From contig NZ_AUCH01000006.1 in NCBI RefSeq assembly GCF_000429665.1, forward strand, positions 124,001 through 188,000: 64,000 nucleotides of DNA, in the 5' to 3' direction. Of this stretch, positions 32,497-41,680 are shown in pieces (the stretch's first letter is position 1; every line of letters starts with the position of its first letter). The translations under genes and the position numbers were made by a program. A model generated the notes under the pieces. The model saw only the letters and a program-made list of their open reading frames with translations, was not told the DNA's origin and did not search any database. This DNA comes from Azovibrio restrictus DSM 23866 (GTDB taxonomy: Bacteria; Pseudomonadota; Gammaproteobacteria; Burkholderiales; Rhodocyclaceae).

Positions 32497-33546
32497 ATGT
32501 CCGTGCATTTCCAGATCTCCGCCCCCGATACCGGCCTCCAGGCCGCCCTGCAACGGAAGATCGACCAGAAGACCAAACCCCTGGGCGCCCTGGGCCAGCT
32601 GGAGGACCTGGCCCTGCAGGCAGGTCTGGTGCAGCAGAGCCTGGAACCCCGCCTGAGCCGGCCCCATCTGCTGGTTTTTGCCGGCGACCACGGGGCCGCC
32701 CGAGCCGGGGTATCCGCCTATCCCCAGGAGGTCACCTGGCAGATGGTGGAGAATTTCCTGGCCGGCGGCGCCGCCATCAACGTGTTCTGCAAGGCCCACG
32801 GACTGATCCTGGCGGTGGTGGATGCCGGGGTGGCCCACGACTTCGCCCCCCGCCCTGGCCTGGTCCAGGCCAAGGTCGCCCCCGGCACCGCCAACTACCT
32901 GGACGCGCCCGCCATGAGCCGGGAACAGCTGGAGCTGGCCCTGGAGCGGGGCGCCAGCATGGCCCGCCGGCTGGCCGGGGAGGGCTGCAACCTGCTGGGC
33001 TTCGGCGAGATGGGCATCGGCAACACCGCCTCCGCCTCCCTGTTGGCCCACGCCCTGACCGGGGTGAGTCTGGAAGCCAGCGTCGGCCGGGGCACCGGTC
33101 TCGACGACGCGGGTCTGGAGAAGAAGCGCCGCCTGCTGGCCCAGGCCGCCGCCCGGGCCGGCCTGCCCGCCGGGGGCGCCGATCCCCTGGCCGCCCTGGC
33201 CGAGTTCGGTGGCTTCGAAATCGCCATGATGGCCGGGGCCATGCTGGCCGGGGCCGAGGCCGGGATGCTGCTGCTCATCGACGGCTTCATCGTCAGTGCT
33301 GCCGCCCTGGTGGCCGCCCGCCTGCATCCGGCTCTGGTGGATTACTGCGTGTTCTGCCACCGCTCCGCCGAACCCGGCCACCAGGCCGTGCTCGACGCCC
33401 TGGGCGCCCGGCCGCTCCTGGACCTGGGACTGCGCCTGGGCGAGGGCACCGGCGCCGCCCTGGCTTATCCGCTGCTCCAGTCGGCCCTGGCCTTCCTCAA
33501 CGAAATGGCCAGCTTCGAGTCGGCGGGCGTGGCGGAAAAATCATGA
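32497..33546 (+). CDS. cobT: nicotinate-nucleotide--dimethylbenzimidazole phosphoribosyltransferase
   Basis: The 349-residue protein has the CobT signatures KTKPLGALGQLEDLA, FAGDHGAARAGVSAYP and GEMGIGNTASAS, with the catalytic glutamate near its C-terminus (DLGLRLGEGTGAAL). It activates the lower ligand base of cobalamin as alpha-ribazole phosphate. It overlaps cobS by four bases (ATGA). Confidence 0.95.
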   Translation: MSVHFQISAPDTGLQAALQRKIDQKTKPLGALGQLEDLALQAGLVQQSLEPRLSRPHLLVFAGDHGAARAGVSAYPQEVTWQMVENFLAGGAAINVFCKAHGLILAVVDAGVAHDFAPRPGLVQAKVAPGTANYLDAPAMSREQLELALERGASMARRLAGEGCNLLGFGEMGIGNTASASLLAHALTGVSLEASVGRGTGLDDAGLEKKRRLLAQAAARAGLPAGGADPLAALAEFGGFEIAMMAGAMLAGAEAGMLLLIDGFIVSAAALVAARLHPALVDYCVFCHRSAEPGHQAVLDALGARPLLDLGLRLGEGTGAALAYPLLQSALAFLNEMASFESAGVAEKS

Positions 33547-34307
33547 TCCGCCAGGAACTGGAATACTTCTTCGGCGCCCTGCGCTTCTTCACCCGGCTGC
33601 CGGTGCCGGCCTGGGTGCCCCACAGCGAGGCCCAGCTCAACCGGGCCTCCCGCTATTTCCCGGCGGTGGGGCTGCTGGTGGGCCTGATCGGCGGCTTCGT
33701 GTGGCTGATCGCCAGCCTGTTCTGGCCCAAGACCATCGCCATCCTGCTGGCCCTCTCGGCCACCATCCTGGCCACCGGGGCCTTCCACGAGGACGGCCTG
33801 TCGGACATGACCGACGGCTTCGGCGGCGGCTGGGAGAAGGAACGCATCCTGGAGATCATGAAGGATTCCCGGGTGGGCAGCTTCGGGGTGGTGGTGCTGG
33901 TGCTCACCCTGCTGGGCCGCTTCATGGCCCTGGTGGAGCTGCCCGACACCTGGGTGTTCATGGCCCTGATCGCCGGCCATGGGGTGTCCCGCTTCTGCGC
34001 CACGGCGCTCCTCTACCTGATGGACTACGTGCGCGAGGACGCCCTGTCCAAGGCCAAGCCCCTGGCCACCCGCATCAGCCCCCTGGAACTGGACATCGCC
34101 GGGGCCACGGCCCTGCTGCCCTGCCTGCTGCTGCCCTTCTGGCACCTGCCCATGGCCCTGCTGCTGGCCGCCGGGGTCACCTGGCTGCTCGCCGTTTTCT
34201 ACCGCCGCTGGATCGGCGGCTACACCGGCGACTGCCTGGGGGCCGTACAGCAGGCGGCGGAACTGGCCTTCTACCTGGGCCTCCTGGCCCGCCTGCCCGG
34301 CGCCTGA
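33543..34307 (+). CDS. cobS: adenosylcobinamide-GDP ribazoletransferase (cobalamin synthase)
   Basis: The 254-residue membrane protein has FFTRLPVPAW near the start and the metal-binding motif GAFHEDGLSDMTDGFGGGW, both diagnostic of CobS. About six membrane segments follow. It joins alpha-ribazole (phosphate) to GDP-cobinamide at the inner membrane. Its TGA overlaps the ATG of the acyltransferase gene (TGATG). Confidence 0.95.
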   Translation: MIRQELEYFFGALRFFTRLPVPAWVPHSEAQLNRASRYFPAVGLLVGLIGGFVWLIASLFWPKTIAILLALSATILATGAFHEDGLSDMTDGFGGGWEKERILEIMKDSRVGSFGVVVLVLTLLGRFMALVELPDTWVFMALIAGHGVSRFCATALLYLMDYVREDALSKAKPLATRISPLELDIAGATALLPCLLLPFWHLPMALLLAAGVTWLLAVFYRRWIGGYTGDCLGAVQQAAELAFYLGLLARLPGA

Positions 34308-36286
34308 TGAGCGCTGCCGCCCATCCCGCCTACCGGCCCGACATCGACGGCCTGCGCGCCTTCGCCGTGCTGGCCGTGGTGGGCTTCCACGCTTTCCCGG
34401 GACTGTTCCCCGGCGGTTTCGTGGGGGTGGACATCTTCTTCGTGATTTCCGGCTACCTGATCACCGGCATCATCCTCAAAGGCCGGGAGCAGGGTGATTT
34501 CTCCTACCTGGACTTCTACGCCCGGCGCATCCGCCGCATCTTCCCCACCCTGCTGCTGGTCCTAGCCGCCACCCTGGTGGCCGGCTACTTCCTGCTCCTG
34601 GCCGACGAGTACAAGCAGCTGGCCGGGCACCAGATCGCCGGCACCCTGTTCTACGCCAACTGGGCCTTCTGGCGTGAGGCCGGCTACTTCGACGTCTCGG
34701 CCGAGCTGAAGCCCCTGCTGCACCTCTGGTCCCTGGGGGTGGAGGAACAGTTCTACCTGCTCTGGCCCCTGCTCCTGGCGCTGCTGCTGCGCCGGCCCCG
34801 GCAGCTGGGCGGCGCCATCCTGGCCCTGCTGGTCCTGTCCTTCGCCGCCAACCTGGCCGGGCTGCAGCAGTATCCCAGCGCCACTTTCTTCCTGCCCCAC
34901 AGCCGCTTCTGGGAACTCCTGGCCGGGGCCTGGCTGGCCAGCCGCCCGCCGCTTCCCGGGGTGCTCCGCGCCGGACTCGCCTGGCTGGGCCTGACCCTGT
35001 TGCTGGCCGGGGTGTTCCTCCTCGACCGGGACGTAGCCTTTCCCGGTTACGCCGCCCTGCTGCCGGTGCTGGGGGCCGCCGGCCTGATCGCAGCCGGCCC
35101 CGGCACCGCCCCCAACCGGCTACTGGGGCGTCAGCCCTGGGTATTCCTGGGGCTGATCAGCTACCCCCTCTACCTGTGGCACTGGCCCCTGCTCTCCTTT
35201 CCCCGCATCCTGGCGGGCGGCGAGCCGGATTGGGAGCTGCGCCTCGCCGCAGTGCTGCTGGCCCTGCTGCTGGCCTGGCTCAGCTACCGCTACTGGGAAC
35301 GCTGGCTGCGTTTTCACCCCTGGCGGCGCCTGCCCCTGGCGCTCTTGGGGGCGGGGCTGCTGCTGGCCCTGGTAGCCCTCTACGTCAAGCATGAAGACGG
35401 CATCGCCGGCCGAGCCGGCTTCGCCCGGGAAGCCCAGCAGATGTTCGCCCCCACCCGCTGGGAAACCAAGGGATGCAAAGCCCGCTTCGGCATCCAGGAA
35501 GGGCATTGCCTGGCCCTGGCCCCGGAGGCCGAAAAACTGGTGTTCCTGCTCGGGGACAGCCATGCCCGCGCCCTGGCCCAGGGTTTCCCGGCCCTGGCCC
35601 GGAATCAGGATGCCCCGCTGGGCTGGGTCAGCCTCGGGCAATCCGGCTGCCTGCCCTTCAAGGGTCTGCAACGCCTGGACCGGGGCGAAAACAAGGAATG
35701 CCCGCCTCCCGTGGATCGGGCCCTGGAACTGGCCACCGGGGAAGCGGCCAGCCAAGTGGTGGTGATTTCCGCCCGCTATGCCATCTATCACTCGGGCCAG
35801 GGCTTTGGCGCCAATGAGCATTACCAGGTCCAGCTGCATTTCGAGACCCCGGGCCAGCCCCCCATCGACAGCAATCCGGAAGCCTTCCAGGCCGGGCTGC
35901 GGGCCACCCTTACCCTGCTGCGCCAGCACGGCAAGCAGGTGATCTTCATGCAGCAGGTGCCAGAGCTGGGCTTCTCGCCCCGCCGCTGCGTTGGCCGCCC
36001 CCTCTCCCTGGGCGCCGATCCGGAACGCTGCCAGGTGCCCCGGGCCCAGGTGGAACAACGGCAGGCCGGCTATCGCCAGGCCGTGGCCCGGGTGCTACAG
36101 GATTTCCCCGAAGTGCGGGTGTTCGACCCCCTGGAGCACCTGTGCGACCAGGAGAACTGCTACGCCCGGAAGGACGGCCAGCTGCTGTACCGGGATGACG
36201 ACCACCTTAACCGGCGCGGCGCCGAGTTCATCCTGGGCCGGCTCCAGGCCAGCCTGGCGGCACCATCGACCGGGAGCCCCCGGTGA
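34307..36286 (+). CDS. OafA/YrhL-type acyltransferase with C-terminal SGNH domain
   Basis: The 659-residue protein has an acyltransferase-3 membrane domain (~1-350) with YRPDIDGLRAFAVLAVVGFHAF (catalytic-site histidine), FVGVDIFFVISGYLI, RRIRRIFPTL and SLGVEEQFYLLWPLL. A periplasmic SGNH hydrolase-like domain follows (~410-659) with the nucleophile block LLGDSHARALAQG and a C-terminal D-D-H block (YRDDDHLNRRGAEF). Such two-domain proteins transfer acetyl groups to O-antigen or other surface glycans. It is placed between cobS and the cobC-like gene, both overlapped by 1-4 bases. Its likely job belongs to the LPS genes downstream, not to cobalamin. Confidence 0.88.
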   Translation: MSAAAHPAYRPDIDGLRAFAVLAVVGFHAFPGLFPGGFVGVDIFFVISGYLITGIILKGREQGDFSYLDFYARRIRRIFPTLLLVLAATLVAGYFLLLADEYKQLAGHQIAGTLFYANWAFWREAGYFDVSAELKPLLHLWSLGVEEQFYLLWPLLLALLLRRPRQLGGAILALLVLSFAANLAGLQQYPSATFFLPHSRFWELLAGAWLASRPPLPGVLRAGLAWLGLTLLLAGVFLLDRDVAFPGYAALLPVLGAAGLIAAGPGTAPNRLLGRQPWVFLGLISYPLYLWHWPLLSFPRILAGGEPDWELRLAAVLLALLLAWLSYRYWERWLRFHPWRRLPLALLGAGLLLALVALYVKHEDGIAGRAGFAREAQQMFAPTRWETKGCKARFGIQEGHCLALAPEAEKLVFLLGDSHARALAQGFPALARNQDAPLGWVSLGQSGCLPFKGLQRLDRGENKECPPPVDRALELATGEAASQVVVISARYAIYHSGQGFGANEHYQVQLHFETPGQPPIDSNPEAFQAGLRATLTLLRQHGKQVIFMQQVPELGFSPRRCVGRPLSLGADPERCQVPRAQVEQRQAGYRQAVARVLQDFPEVRVFDPLEHLCDQENCYARKDGQLLYRDDDHLNRRGAEFILGRLQASLAAPSTGSPR

Positions 36287-36855
36287 GGCCCCTGTACCTG
36301 ATCCGCCATCCCCGGCCGGCCGGGGCCGAGGCCTGCTGCTACGGCCGCCTGGACCTGCCCCTGGCCGAACCGGCCAGCCACAGCCTGCCCCGGGTGCGCG
36401 CACGCCTGCCCGCCAGTTTCCAGGTCTGGAGCAGCCCCCTGCGACGCTGCCTGGAACTGGCACTGGCCCTGGACCCGCTGGCCCGGCAACACCCGGGGCT
36501 GCAGGAACTGGATTTCGGCGACTGGGAGGGCCGCGCCTGGGACGACATCGGCGCTCCGGCCCTGGATGCCTGGGCCGCCGACGTGACTGGCCACACGCCG
36601 CCGGGAGGTGAATCGGCCCGGCAGCTGCTGCAGCGGGTCCAGGCTGCCCTGGCGGAAGTGCTGGCCGCCAGCCAGGGGGCCCTGGCCCTGGTGACCCACG
36701 CCGGGGTGATCCGGGCCCTGGTGGCCCAGGCCCTGGAACTGGCCGGGCCGGACTGGCTGCGCATCCGCCCCGCCTACGGCCAGGTCGTGGCCCTGGACTG
36801 GGACGGCCAGGCCCTGCAGGTTCCTGCCGCCACCCGCCGGGAGCTAGGCCTGTGA
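36283..36855 (+). CDS. cobC: histidine phosphatase, probable alpha-ribazole phosphatase
   Basis: The 190-residue protein has the RHP-type motif LYLIRHPRPAG (RHG with Pro replacing Gly), GRLDLPL, VWSSPLRRCLELA, ELDFGDWEGRAWDDI and LVTHAGVIRAL. The GRxDxPL and ELDFGxWEG patterns are typical of CobC, which removes the phosphate from alpha-ribazole 5'-phosphate. The cob neighbours support this. It starts with GTG overlapping the acyltransferase stop (GTGA) and ends in a four-base overlap with the first glycosyltransferase. Confidence 0.82.
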   Translation: MRPLYLIRHPRPAGAEACCYGRLDLPLAEPASHSLPRVRARLPASFQVWSSPLRRCLELALALDPLARQHPGLQELDFGDWEGRAWDDIGAPALDAWAADVTGHTPPGGESARQLLQRVQAALAEVLAASQGALALVTHAGVIRALVAQALELAGPDWLRIRPAYGQVVALDWDGQALQVPAATRRELGL

Positions 36856-38009
36856 AGATCGCCATCATCCGCCAGCGCTACAACCCCTACGGGGGGGCCG
36901 AACGCTTCGTGGAGCGAGCCCTGGGCGCCCTGGTGGCCGAGGGCGTGACGGTGGACCTGATCACCCGCAACTGGGACGGAGCCCCGGCGGCGGGTTTCAG
37001 CCAGATCAGCTGCGACCCGCCCTATGCCCGCTGGTGGGGCGGCCGGGCCGCCCGGGACCGGAGCTTCGCCCAAGCCGCCCAGGCCCTGATGGCGGCTGGC
37101 GGCTACGACATCACCCAGTCCCACGAACGCATACCCGGCTGCATGATCTTCCGGGCCGGGGACGGAGTCCATGCCGCCTGGCTGGCGCACCGCAGCCGCC
37201 AGCTCTCCCCCCTGGAACGCCTGGCCCAGAACTGCTCCCCCTACCACCGCTACGTGCTGGAGGCGGAGCGGCGCATGTTCGCCCACCCGGCCCTGCGCGC
37301 CGTGATCTGCAACTCGGCCATGGTGGCCGAGGAGATACGCCAGCATTACGGCCTCGCCCCGGACCGGCTCCAGGTGATCCACAACGGCGTCGACACAGCC
37401 TTCTTCCACCCGGAGCGGGCCGCCGCCCTGCGCCAGGAGGCCCGGGCCCGGCTGGAACTGGACCCCGGCACGCCGCTGCTGCTGTTCGTGGGCAGCGGTT
37501 TTGCCCGCAAGGGCGTGCCCGGCCTGCTCCAGGCCCTGGCCCGGATGCAGCGCCAGGACGCCCAGCTGCTGATCGTCGGTGCCGACCGCAAGCTGAACGC
37601 CATGCAGCGCCTGGCCGCCCGTCTGGGCCTGAGCCAGCGGGTACGCTTTGCCGGCCCCCAGCGGGAAGTGCTGCCCTGGTACGGAGCCGCCGATGGGTTT
37701 GTCCTGCCCACCCTGTACGACCCGGGGCCCAACGCCGCCCTGGAAGCCCTGGCCTGCGGCCTGCCCCTGGTCACCAGCCTCAGCTGCGGCGCCCGGGAGT
37801 GGGTGCAGGAGGGCGTCAATGGCTGGGTTACCGATGCCCTGGATGTCCCGGCCCTGGCCCGGGCCCTGGACGGACTCTGCGAACTGGGCTTCCAGGCCCC
37901 GGCCCGGGCCGCAGCCCGGGCTGCGGTGGCGGAGCTCAGCCTGGAGGCCATGAGCGCCCGCCTGGTGCAACTCTATCGCGCGCTTGTGCCCCAGGCCCCC
38001 CGGGTATAA
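36852..38009 (+). CDS. GT4 glycosyltransferase, WaaG-like LPS core enzyme
   Basis: A 385-residue GT-B enzyme of family 4: RQRYNPYGGAERFVERAL at the N-terminus, VIHNGVDTAFFHPE, and LLLFVGSGFARKGVPGLLQAL. The donor motif is DPGPNAALEALACGLPLVTS, in which the first glutamate of E-x7-E is an aspartate. This N-terminus and length match LPS core glucosyltransferase WaaG. It should add a hexose to the inner core on the cytoplasmic face. It starts at a GTG overlapping the cobC stop. Its TAA stop lies inside the TATAAT box for msbA. Confidence 0.82.
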   Translation: MKIAIIRQRYNPYGGAERFVERALGALVAEGVTVDLITRNWDGAPAAGFSQISCDPPYARWWGGRAARDRSFAQAAQALMAAGGYDITQSHERIPGCMIFRAGDGVHAAWLAHRSRQLSPLERLAQNCSPYHRYVLEAERRMFAHPALRAVICNSAMVAEEIRQHYGLAPDRLQVIHNGVDTAFFHPERAAALRQEARARLELDPGTPLLLFVGSGFARKGVPGLLQALARMQRQDAQLLIVGADRKLNAMQRLAARLGLSQRVRFAGPQREVLPWYGAADGFVLPTLYDPGPNAALEALACGLPLVTSLSCGAREWVQEGVNGWVTDALDVPALARALDGLCELGFQAPARAAARAAVAELSLEAMSARLVQLYRALVPQAPRV

Positions 38010-38010
38010 T
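37984..38010 (+). promoter_or_regulatory. probable sigma-70 promoter of msbA
   Basis: TTGTGC at 37984-37989 and a consensus TATAAT at 38005-38010 are separated by 15 bases, a little short. The TATAAT contains the stop codon of the preceding gene. An internal promoter here would let the essential msbA be expressed independently of the long upstream operon. Confidence 0.5.
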
Positions 38011-38024
38011 TGCGCTCTTTTCCT

Positions 38025-38050
38025 GCGGGTTTTTGGCTGCTGGAACCCGC
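38025..38050 (+). other. hairpin in the msbA leader
   Basis: GCGGGTT at 38025-38031 pairs with AACCCGC at 38044-38050 around a 12-base loop, between the TATAAT box and the start codon. It could be a weak attenuator or an RNA stability element. Confidence 0.45.
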
Positions 38051-38085
38051 CACCTAGATCGGACTGCATGGCCCTGGAAGCTGAA

Positions 38086-39840
38086 ATGAATGGCAAGGAG
38101 CTCTACCTGAGGCTCCTCACCTACGTCAAACCCTACTGGAAGGCCTTCGCCCTGGCCCTGGTGTGCATGGGCGCCTCGGCCCTGGCGGAACCGGCCTTCC
38201 CGGCCCTGCTCAAGTACCTCCTCGATGACGGCTTTGCCAGCCAGCAGGGTTCCTATGATTTCCTGATGTATCCCGCCGCCCTGTTCGCCATCTTCTTCGT
38301 CCGGGCCGTGATCGGCTTCGTGGCCGATTACCTGATGCAGTGGGTGTCCCAGAACGTGATTTCCGAGCTGCGCCAGGCCATGTTCGGCCAGATGATCCGG
38401 CTATCGACCCAGTATTTCAGCGACAACGCCTCGGGGCGCATGATGTCGCGCATTTCCTACGACGTGACCGGGGTGGCCGGGGCCTCCACCAATGCCCTCA
38501 CCACGGTGGTCAAGGACGGCCTGGCCGTGGCGGGCCTGCTAGGCTGGCTGCTCTGGCTGAACTGGAAGCTGACCCTGATCACTTTCATCACCGTGCCCTT
38601 CATCGCCTTCGCGGTGAAGAAGCTGAGCAAGCGCATCCGCCGTTTCGCCCGGGGCATCCAGAACGCCCAGGGCAACATCACCCAGATCCTCCAGGAGGCC
38701 ATCGAAGGCCATAAGGTGATCAAGATCTTCGGCGGCCAGAAGTACGAGCAGGGCCGTTTCAACCATGCAGTGCGGGAACAGCGCGGCCTGCAGATGCGCG
38801 CCGCCGTCTCCAACGCCGCCCTGGGGCCCATCACCCACTTTTTCACCGCCCTGGCGGTCTCGGTGATCATGGCCATCGCCCTGTACCAGGCCAGCGAGGG
38901 CAAGGCCACGGTGGGGGACTTCGTCTCCTTCATCACCGCCATGCTGATGATCCTCGCCCCCCTGCGCCGGGTCATGGACGTCAATGCCACGATCCAGAAA
39001 GGCCTGGTGGCCGCCGAGAGCATCTTCCACCTGATCGACCAGCAGCCCGAGGAAGACAAGGGCACGGTGGACCTGGGCCGGGCCCGGGGCGAGGTGAGCT
39101 TCGAGGGCGTCACCTTCACCTATCCCGGAGCCGAGAAACCCTCGCTCCAGGAACTCAGTTTCGCCATCCGCCCCGGAGAAAGCGTCGCCCTGGTGGGCCC
39201 GTCCGGCAGCGGCAAGACCACGGCGGCCAATCTGCTGCCCCGCTTCTACGCCATCCAGGAGGGGGTGATCCGGGTGGATGGCCATCCGCTCCAGGACATC
39301 CGCCTGGAAAGCCTGCGCGACAACATCGCCCTGGTGAGCCAGGAGGTGGTGCTGTTCAACGACACGGTGGCCGCCAACATCGCCTACGGCTGCAGCCGCA
39401 AGCTGAGCCGGGAAGACATCGTCGCCGCCGCCACTGCAGCCCACGCCATGGAATTCATCGAGCGTCTGCCCGAGGGCCTGGAGACCATGATCGGCGAGAA
39501 GGGCGTCAAGCTCTCCGGCGGCCAGCGCCAGCGCCTGGCCATCGCCCGGGCCCTGCTGAAGAACGCCCCGATCCTGATCCTGGACGAAGCCACCTCGGCC
39601 CTGGACACGGAGTCCGAGCGGGTGGTGCAGCAGGCCCTGGACGAGCTGATGGTGGGCCGCGCCACCCTGGTGATCGCGCACCGCCTGTCCACCATCGAGC
39701 GGGCCGACCGCATCATCACCCTGGCCCAGGGCCGCAAGATGGAAGAGGGCAGCCACGCCGTGCTGCTCGAAGCCGACGGCCTCTACGCCCGCCTGTACCG
39801 GATGCAGAAGGCGGAAGAAGCGCCCCTGGGGAACGCCTGA
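38086..39840 (+). CDS. msbA: lipid A flippase, ABC transporter MsbA
   Basis: The 584-residue half transporter has six membrane helices followed by an ATPase with Walker A GPSGSGKTTAANLL, signature LSGGQRQRLAIARALLK, Walker B ILILDEATSALDTESE and the switch histidine in IAHRLSTIERADRI. The length equals MsbA. It flips lipid A-core across the inner membrane, which suits the LPS gene context. GGAAG lies correctly before the ATG at 38086; an ATG at 38068 is also in frame. The stop overlaps the next start (TGATG). Confidence 0.9.
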   Translation: MNGKELYLRLLTYVKPYWKAFALALVCMGASALAEPAFPALLKYLLDDGFASQQGSYDFLMYPAALFAIFFVRAVIGFVADYLMQWVSQNVISELRQAMFGQMIRLSTQYFSDNASGRMMSRISYDVTGVAGASTNALTTVVKDGLAVAGLLGWLLWLNWKLTLITFITVPFIAFAVKKLSKRIRRFARGIQNAQGNITQILQEAIEGHKVIKIFGGQKYEQGRFNHAVREQRGLQMRAAVSNAALGPITHFFTALAVSVIMAIALYQASEGKATVGDFVSFITAMLMILAPLRRVMDVNATIQKGLVAAESIFHLIDQQPEEDKGTVDLGRARGEVSFEGVTFTYPGAEKPSLQELSFAIRPGESVALVGPSGSGKTTAANLLPRFYAIQEGVIRVDGHPLQDIRLESLRDNIALVSQEVVLFNDTVAANIAYGCSRKLSREDIVAAATAAHAMEFIERLPEGLETMIGEKGVKLSGGQRQRLAIARALLKNAPILILDEATSALDTESERVVQQALDELMVGRATLVIAHRLSTIERADRIITLAQGRKMEEGSHAVLLEADGLYARLYRMQKAEEAPLGNA

Positions 39841-40895
39841 TGTTCGCCCTGATGCGCAGGAACCGGCGCCCCACGGCCCTCCGGCACCTGGTCAGCGCCT
39901 GCACCCGGGACCTGCCGCCGCGCCTGCCCGTGGCCGGGCCGATGCCCTCCCACCACATTCTCTGCGCCGGCACCTATTCCCCGGTGTTCGCCCGCCTGGC
40001 GGCGGAATCGGCCCTGGCCGCCTGCCCCCCCGAACTGCGTTCGCAGCTGCGCCTGTTCATCCACGTGGATGGCGTCGCCGGACGGGCCCGGGCCGAGCTG
40101 CAGGCCTGGCTCAGGGAGATTCCCGGAGTGGAACTGACCTACGGCCTGTTCGGTATCCTGCCCCAGGACCGGATACCCGGGAAATGGCATCAGGTCATGG
40201 TAAACGACGTCTGCCGGGAGTTTCAGGCAGAGCCCCACATCGCCTACATCGACGCCGACCTGTTCGTGGTGGACGGCAGCTGGTGGCAGCAATGCAGCGC
40301 ACATCTGTCGGAACAGGTCTATGCCCTGAGCGTGGGCTTGCGCCAGAACAGCACCCTGACTCTGGCGGGGCAGTGCCACACGGCCATCCGCACCAACCTG
40401 TTCACCCTCAACACCGGGGTTCACCTGGAACTCAACCAGCAGCGCTTCAGCAAGGATCAGCGGGCCGCCGCCCAGCTCCAGGCTGAATATCCCCAGGCCC
40501 GCCTGGAGTTGGGCAACATGGACTCCATGATCGGCGGCTCCCTGCGGGCCCAGGCCCATGGCTATCAGGTCCTGGACGTGGGGGCCCTGGTGCCCCACTG
40601 CCACATCGGCGGCTTTTCCCACCTGAGCGCCGGCAAGTTCAAGGACTACCGCAATCCCGAACGGCGCCAGTCCATCACCGGCCTGCTGGCCCAGGCCCGG
40701 CTCCTGGCCCGGGTGCTCGACTATTTCGACCGGCGCGGCTGGGGCCCCCGGGTGGATCGGGCCTACCGGGACAAGGTGGCCCAGATGAACGCCTTCATCG
40801 CCGGCGAAGCGGCCCTGGCGCAAATGCAGGCGGAACTGCCGCCGGCTCCCCGGGAAATCGTCTTCGAGCAGGTGGCCGCCGCCACCGGCGCCTAG
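39840..40895 (+). CDS. putative GT-A-fold transferase with DAD motif, function unknown
   Basis: The 351-residue protein is not one I recognise. It shows a GT-A-like layout: LFIHVDGVAGRARAELQAWL, then AYIDADLFVVDGSWW, a D-x-D metal/nucleotide motif at about residues 133-135, and conserved-looking LGNMDSMIGGSLRAQ and VPHCHIGGFSHL in the second half. There is no membrane segment or signal peptide. The start overlaps the msbA stop by one base. Its place in the LPS operon suggests a transferase for the core oligosaccharide or O-antigen. No family name should be assigned from this alone. Confidence 0.55.
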   Translation: MFALMRRNRRPTALRHLVSACTRDLPPRLPVAGPMPSHHILCAGTYSPVFARLAAESALAACPPELRSQLRLFIHVDGVAGRARAELQAWLREIPGVELTYGLFGILPQDRIPGKWHQVMVNDVCREFQAEPHIAYIDADLFVVDGSWWQQCSAHLSEQVYALSVGLRQNSTLTLAGQCHTAIRTNLFTLNTGVHLELNQQRFSKDQRAAAQLQAEYPQARLELGNMDSMIGGSLRAQAHGYQVLDVGALVPHCHIGGFSHLSAGKFKDYRNPERRQSITGLLAQARLLARVLDYFDRRGWGPRVDRAYRDKVAQMNAFIAGEAALAQMQAELPPAPREIVFEQVAAATGA

Positions 40896-40918
40896 GATGA
40901 ACGCCCCCCCCTACTGAC

Positions 40919-41680
40919 ATGGCCCAACTCACCGTCTGCCTCCTGACCCACAACTCCCTGCGCACCCTGGCCCCCTGCCTGACGCCGGCGCTGGAGATCG
41001 CCGACGAGCTGGTGGTGGTGGATTCCGGCAGCAGCGACGGCACCCTGGAATACCTGGCCGGGCAGGGGGTGACGCCCATCCACCGGCCCTACAAGACCCA
41101 CGCGGAGCAGATGAACTTCGCCATCGCCCAGGCCAGCCACGACTGGGTGCTGTGCCTGGACAGCGACGAGTTCCTGGACCCGGAGACCCTGGCCGCCATC
41201 CGGGCCCTGAAGCCCCAGTTGAGCGACCCGGACACCGCCTACCGGATCCGCCGCTACTGGCGGGTCCTGGGGCGGGAGGTGCACGGCATCTACCCGGTCT
41301 CCTCCCCGGACTTTCCCCTGCGCCTCTTCAACCGCCAGAAAGTGCGCTTCAACGACGTGCCCGTGGACGACAAGGCCACCGGGGCCAGGAAACGCATCGT
41401 CCTGCCCGGGCACGTGGTGCACGACACCTTCTTCTCCCTGCACGAGGTGTTCGCCAAACTGAACGGCTACACCAGCCGCCTGGTGCGCTTCCAGGAAGTG
41501 CCGCCCAGCCTGGGGCGGGCCTTTTTCAGCCCCCCCTTCGCCTTCCTCAAGTGGTACCTGCGCAAGGGCGGCTGGCGGGACGGGGCCGTGGGCCTGGTGA
41601 CCGGCGCCTACGCGGCCCTGTACACCTTCCTCAAGTACTTCAAGTCCTGGTGCCGGGCCCGGGGCATTCCCCTGCAATGA
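40919..41680 (+). CDS. GT2 glycosyltransferase, WaaE/KdtX-like
   Basis: A 253-residue family 2 enzyme: LTVCLLTHNSLRTLAPCL, ADELVVVDSGSSDGT and the donor/metal motif WVLCLDSDEFLDPETL. The C-terminal part (FLKWYLRKGGWRDG) is like that of WaaE/KdtX, which adds a glucose-type residue to the inner core heptose. It has no membrane helix of its own but a hydrophobic, basic C-terminus that could bind the membrane. It overlaps the next gene by four bases (ATGA). Confidence 0.85.
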   Translation: MAQLTVCLLTHNSLRTLAPCLTPALEIADELVVVDSGSSDGTLEYLAGQGVTPIHRPYKTHAEQMNFAIAQASHDWVLCLDSDEFLDPETLAAIRALKPQLSDPDTAYRIRRYWRVLGREVHGIYPVSSPDFPLRLFNRQKVRFNDVPVDDKATGARKRIVLPGHVVHDTFFSLHEVFAKLNGYTSRLVRFQEVPPSLGRAFFSPPFAFLKWYLRKGGWRDGAVGLVTGAYAALYTFLKYFKSWCRARGIPLQ

